Below, in pieces: positions 60,937 to 64,000 of a stretch of 64,000 bases of DNA (position 1 is its first letter; each line of letters starts with the position of its first letter). This DNA is from Microbacterium sp. LCT-H2 (GTDB lineage Bacteria > Actinomycetota > Actinomycetes > Actinomycetales > Microbacteriaceae): positions 62,001 to 126,000 of the forward strand of contig NZ_MODW01000002.1 of assembly GCF_001866135.1 (NCBI RefSeq). Direction: 5' to 3'. Both the position numbers and the translations under genes were made by a program. The notes below the pieces were generated by a model. It did not search any database, was not told the DNA's origin, and worked only from the letters and a program-made list of their open reading frames with translations.

Positions 60937-61932
60937 ATGAAGTTCTATGCACGAAGGATCGGGTTCTACGCGTTCACGCTGTGGGCTGCGATCTCCATCA
61001 ACTTCCTGCTTCCCCGGCTGATGCCGGGGGATCCCGCCGACATCATGATCGCCAAGATGCAGCGGGCCGGCGGAGAGGTCTCCGAGACCACCATCCGCAA
61101 CATCAAGCTCCTGCTCGGCGGTGATGACTCCTCCCTCTGGGAGCAGTACCTCGCCTACTGGGGGCGCATGTTCCAGGGCGACCTGGGCGTGTCCGTGACG
61201 AAGTTCCCGACTCCCGTCGCCGAGCTCATCGCGGGTGCTCTCCCGTGGACCCTGGTGCTCGTCGGCACCGCCACCGTCATCTCCTTCCTGCTCGGCGTCG
61301 TGCTCGGCGCCTGGGCCGGGTGGAAACGCGGCACCTGGGTCGACCACCTCATCCCGGCGACCACCGTGCTGCAGTCCATCCCGTACTTCTGGCTCGCGCT
61401 CGTCCTCATCGCCGTCTTCGCGGTCGGGCTCGGCTGGTTCCCGATGTTCGGCGGCTACGACGTCTTCGACTTCCCGGACGGCCCGGAGCCGACCTGGGCG
61501 TTCTTCACCGACGCCGTCGCCCACTCGCTCCTCCCCGCGATCACGATCGTGATCAGCTCCGTGGGGGGCTGGATGTTCGGCATGCGGAACATGATGGTCT
61601 CCACACTCGCCGAGGACTACGTCCTCACGGCCGAGGCCAAGGGACTGCGGCCGCGACGCATCATGACGACGTACGCGGCGCGCAACGCGGCCATCCCGTC
61701 GATCGCGGGCTTCTCGATCACCCTCGGGTTCGTCGTCGCCGGCTCCATCGTCATGGAGCAGGTGTTCACCTACCCGGGTGTCGGCAAGCTCATGTTCCAG
61801 GCCGTCACCAACAACGACTACGCGCTGATGCAGGGACTGTTCCTCGTGATCACCCTCACGGTGCTCGTCGCCAACTTCTTCATGGACCTCGTCTATGGCT
61901 TCATCGACCCGAGGGCTCGCCAGAATGTCTGA
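60937..61932 (+). CDS. ABC transporter permease, DppB/OppB type
   Basis: A 331-residue inner-membrane permease with six helices. N-terminal FYARRIGFYAFTLWAAISINFLLPRLMPGDP is the OppB-like start, and the EAA loop is DYVLTAEAKGLRPRRIMTTYAARNAAIPSIAGFS. Forms the translocation pore with the next gene product. ATG 60937 lies 43 bp after the binding-protein gene. Confidence 0.94.
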   Translation: MKFYARRIGFYAFTLWAAISINFLLPRLMPGDPADIMIAKMQRAGGEVSETTIRNIKLLLGGDDSSLWEQYLAYWGRMFQGDLGVSVTKFPTPVAELIAGALPWTLVLVGTATVISFLLGVVLGAWAGWKRGTWVDHLIPATTVLQSIPYFWLALVLIAVFAVGLGWFPMFGGYDVFDFPDGPEPTWAFFTDAVAHSLLPAITIVISSVGGWMFGMRNMMVSTLAEDYVLTAEAKGLRPRRIMTTYAARNAAIPSIAGFSITLGFVVAGSIVMEQVFTYPGVGKLMFQAVTNNDYALMQGLFLVITLTVLVANFFMDLVYGFIDPRARQNV

Positions 61933-62905
61933 CACGAAGAACCCGCTCCTCGTGGAGGAGCCTCCCACCGTCGCCCCCGAGGGCACCGTCGCCCTGGCCA
62001 CCCAGCGTCAGGACCGCCGGCGTCGCCGGATCCTGCCCAGCACATCGCCGAAGTTCATCGTCGGGTCCGTGCTCGTGCTCGCCATCGTGCTCTTCGCGAT
62101 CATCGCGCCGTTCTTCACGCAGAACCCGCGCAGCACCGACAACCCCGCCCTCGCCGCGCCCTCGGCGGAGCACTGGCTCGGCACGACCAAGCTCGGCAAC
62201 GACGTGCTTGCGCAGCTCGCCGTCGGGGCGCAGGGGTCGCTGCTCATCGGCGTGACGGCCGGCGGCATTGCCATCGTGCTCTCCCTCCTCTTCGGCGTCC
62301 TGGCCGGGTACCTCGGCGGCTGGCGGGAGGACGTCCTCGCTCTCCTGACCAACGTCATGATCGTCATCCCCGGGCTGCCGCTGGTCATGGTGATCGCGTC
62401 GTTCGTGCCGCAGCGCAGCTGGCAGCTCGTGGCCTTCGTCCTCGGCATCACCTCGTGGGCCGGCGCGGCCTACGTACTGCGACTACAGACCCGCTCGCTC
62501 CGCACCCGCGACTACGTGTACGCCTCGAAGGTGGCGGGGGAGAAGTCCTTCCGGGTGATCCTCGTCGAGATCATGCCGAACCTGCTCCCGCTGCTGACCG
62601 CGCAGTTCCTCTTCGCGATCATCTTCGCCATCCTCGGCGAGGCGGGCCTGTCCTACCTCGGCCTCGGTCCGAACTCCTCGATCACCTGGGGCTCGATCCT
62701 CAACGACGCCCAGTCCGGTCAGGCTCTCGGCCGCGGGGCGTGGTGGTGGTTCGTGCCGCCGGGCATCATGATCGCGATCCTCGGCGCGGGACTCGCGCTG
62801 ATCAACTTCGCCATCGACGAGGTCATCAATCCGAAGCTGCGCAACGCGCCCGATGCGGCCCGTCGTCTGCGCAAGGCCGCGAAGGAGAAGGGGGTCACCG
62901 CATGA
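61925..62905 (+). CDS. ABC transporter permease, DppC/OppC type
   Basis: A 326-residue permease; cytoplasmic N-terminus, OppC N-terminal helix (KFIVGSVLVLAIVLFAIIAPFFT), the GTTKLGNDVLAQLAVGAQGSLLIGV motif and the EAA loop DYVYASKVAGEKSFRVILVEIMPNLLPLL. ATG 61925 overlaps the previous gene by eight bases. Partner of the DppB-like permease. Confidence 0.94.
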   Translation: MSDTKNPLLVEEPPTVAPEGTVALATQRQDRRRRRILPSTSPKFIVGSVLVLAIVLFAIIAPFFTQNPRSTDNPALAAPSAEHWLGTTKLGNDVLAQLAVGAQGSLLIGVTAGGIAIVLSLLFGVLAGYLGGWREDVLALLTNVMIVIPGLPLVMVIASFVPQRSWQLVAFVLGITSWAGAAYVLRLQTRSLRTRDYVYASKVAGEKSFRVILVEIMPNLLPLLTAQFLFAIIFAILGEAGLSYLGLGPNSSITWGSILNDAQSGQALGRGAWWWFVPPGIMIAILGAGLALINFAIDEVINPKLRNAPDAARRLRKAAKEKGVTA

Positions 62906-63756
62906 GCGACGCCGTGCTCACCGCCAGGAACGTCTCGATCGAGTACGAGGTTGACCCGCCCGTCAAAGCCGTCCGCGACGTGTCGCTGACCCTCCACCGG
63001 GGTGAGATCCTCGGACTCGCGGGGGAGTCGGGCTGCGGCAAGACGACCCTCGCGTACGGGATGAACCGGCTGCTCAAGGCGCCGGCGCTGATGACCGACG
63101 GCGAGATCGTTTTCCACGACCGCGACGGCCATGACATCGACGTCGTCGGACTCGACGGGGACGGGCTGCGCGCCTTCCGCTGGGACAAGATCTCGATGGT
63201 CTTCCAGGGGGCGATGAACTCCCTCAACCCCGTCATCTCCGTCCGCGCGCAGATCTTCGACATCTTCGACACCCACCGCCCCGGAATGTCGAAGAAGGCC
63301 AAGCAGGAGCGCGCCGAGGAGCTGCTCACGCTCGTCGGCGTCGACCCCGGCCGGCTCACGAGCTTCCCGCACGAGCTCTCCGGCGGCATGCGCCAGCGCA
63401 TGATGATCGCGATGGCGCTCGCGCTCGACCCGCAGGTCATGATCATGGACGAGCCCACCACGGCGCTCGACGTGGTCGTGCAGCGCGGCATCATCCGGGA
63501 GATCATGCGCCTGCGCGAGAAGCTCGGCTTCGCCGTCATCTTCATCACCCACGATCTGCCCATGCTGATCGAGATCAGCGACCGCATCGCGGTCATGCTG
63601 CAAGGGCGGATCGTCGAGCAGGGCACCGCGGAGGAGATCTACCGCAACCCGCAGCACGAGTACACCCAGCGGCTGCTGTCGAGCTTCCCGTCCCTCACGG
63701 GCGAGCGAGGCGACTTCGTCCGCAGCGGCGGCGTGAACCGGGAGGTCATCCGATGA
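62902..63756 (+). CDS. ABC transporter ATP-binding protein, DppD type
   Basis: A 284-residue ATPase: Walker A LAGESGCGKTTLAYG, Q-loop VFQGAMNSLNPVI, signature ELSGGMRQRMMIAMAL, Walker B VMIMDEPTTALDVVVQ, H-loop FITHDLPML, with the start of the oligopeptide-type C-terminal extension. It powers the two permeases. ATG 62902 overlaps the upstream stop (ATGA). Confidence 0.95.
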   Translation: MSDAVLTARNVSIEYEVDPPVKAVRDVSLTLHRGEILGLAGESGCGKTTLAYGMNRLLKAPALMTDGEIVFHDRDGHDIDVVGLDGDGLRAFRWDKISMVFQGAMNSLNPVISVRAQIFDIFDTHRPGMSKKAKQERAEELLTLVGVDPGRLTSFPHELSGGMRQRMMIAMALALDPQVMIMDEPTTALDVVVQRGIIREIMRLREKLGFAVIFITHDLPMLIEISDRIAVMLQGRIVEQGTAEEIYRNPQHEYTQRLLSSFPSLTGERGDFVRSGGVNREVIR

Positions 63757-64000
63757 GCGTGGACGGGACGAGGCGCGACGGCACCCTCGAGGCGAGGAAC
63801 CTCGTCAAGGACTTCCACCTGCGGTCAGGGTTCCGCACGCGCGTGCTGCACGCGGTGAAGGACGTGTCGTTCACGCTGGAGGCGGGGCGGACCACGGCTC
63901 TGGTCGGCGAGTCCGGTTCGGGCAAGTCGACCATCGCCCGGATGCTGATGAAGCTGGAGACGCCGACCTCGGGAAGCATCCTGCTCGACGGCGAGGAGTC
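63753..64000 (+). CDS. ABC transporter ATP-binding protein, DppF type, cut by window end
   Basis: The first 82 codons of the second ATPase of the transporter: DGTLEARNLVKDFHLRSGF, Walker A ALVGESGSGKSTIARM, then LMKLETPTSGSILLDG. ATG 63753 overlaps the upstream stop (ATGA). The signature and Walker B motifs lie beyond the window. Confidence 0.92.
   Translation, partial: MSVDGTRRDGTLEARNLVKDFHLRSGFRTRVLHAVKDVSFTLEAGRTTALVGESGSGKSTIARMLMKLETPTSGSILLDGEE

Overview
The window is GC-rich (about 70% by eye) chromosomal DNA from an actinobacterium. Gene content, GTG starts and ATGA-type gene overlaps point to Microbacteriaceae, most likely Microbacterium. This assignment rests on recognised protein families and gene order, not on a database search.

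Layout. 1-8.2 kb: 3' part of a mycosin-type serine protease, a type II NADH dehydrogenase, two poorly characterised proteins, a leftward tRNA with anticodon UAA, a PLP fold-III enzyme overlapping a lactone oxidase, and LemA. 8.2-18.5 kb: an AlkZ/YcaQ-like DNA glycosylase, an AI-2E-type permease, threonine deaminase, GreA, TrhA, a Z-prenyl transferase, a class V aminotransferase-like enzyme and PhoH. 18.5-26.1 kb: a DUF559 nuclease-like gene flanked by short repeats, then fumarase, carbonic anhydrase, DUF4245, XseB and XseA leftward, and IspH and an IclR regulator rightward. 26.1-32.4 kb: a candidate structured small RNA, class II aldolase, GlpX, RmuC, a DnaQ-type exonuclease and a methyltransferase.

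32.5-37.4 kb is the accessory region and the most interesting part. The GTPase gene ychF carries foreign DNA at both ends. At its 5' end a 1.2 kb insert carrying a CmtR-type Cd/Pb sensor and a cation efflux pump has displaced the original start (left behind as a 42-bp stub) and supplied a new one. At its 3' end a 1.3 kb cassette encoding an AbiH-type phage-defence protein is bounded by a perfect 26-bp direct repeat of the ychF 3' end. Beyond it lie a DUF5677 gene, a partner ORF and a gene remnant of lower GC. No recombinase is visible, so these look like non-autonomous cargo cassettes using ychF as an integration hotspot.

37.6-51.6 kb: a three-gene operon around a BLUF blue-light sensor, a GH65 phosphorylase, an N-terminally short manganese catalase beside an M20 peptidase remnant, an alpha/beta hydrolase without its nucleophile serine, stress genes (Dps, HesB-like, GNAT), an acyltransferase, a DHA2-type MFS pump and an ABC exporter. 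51.6-59 kb: an SDR oxidoreductase, a family 2 glycosyltransferase, and the de novo NAD operon (nrtR-nadA-nadB-nadC-cysteine desulfurase) with a likely NrtR operator. 59-64 kb: a peptide/nickel-type ABC transporter operon (binding protein, two permeases, two ATPases) behind a promoter overlapped by a perfect 12-bp-arm palindrome; the last gene runs off the window.
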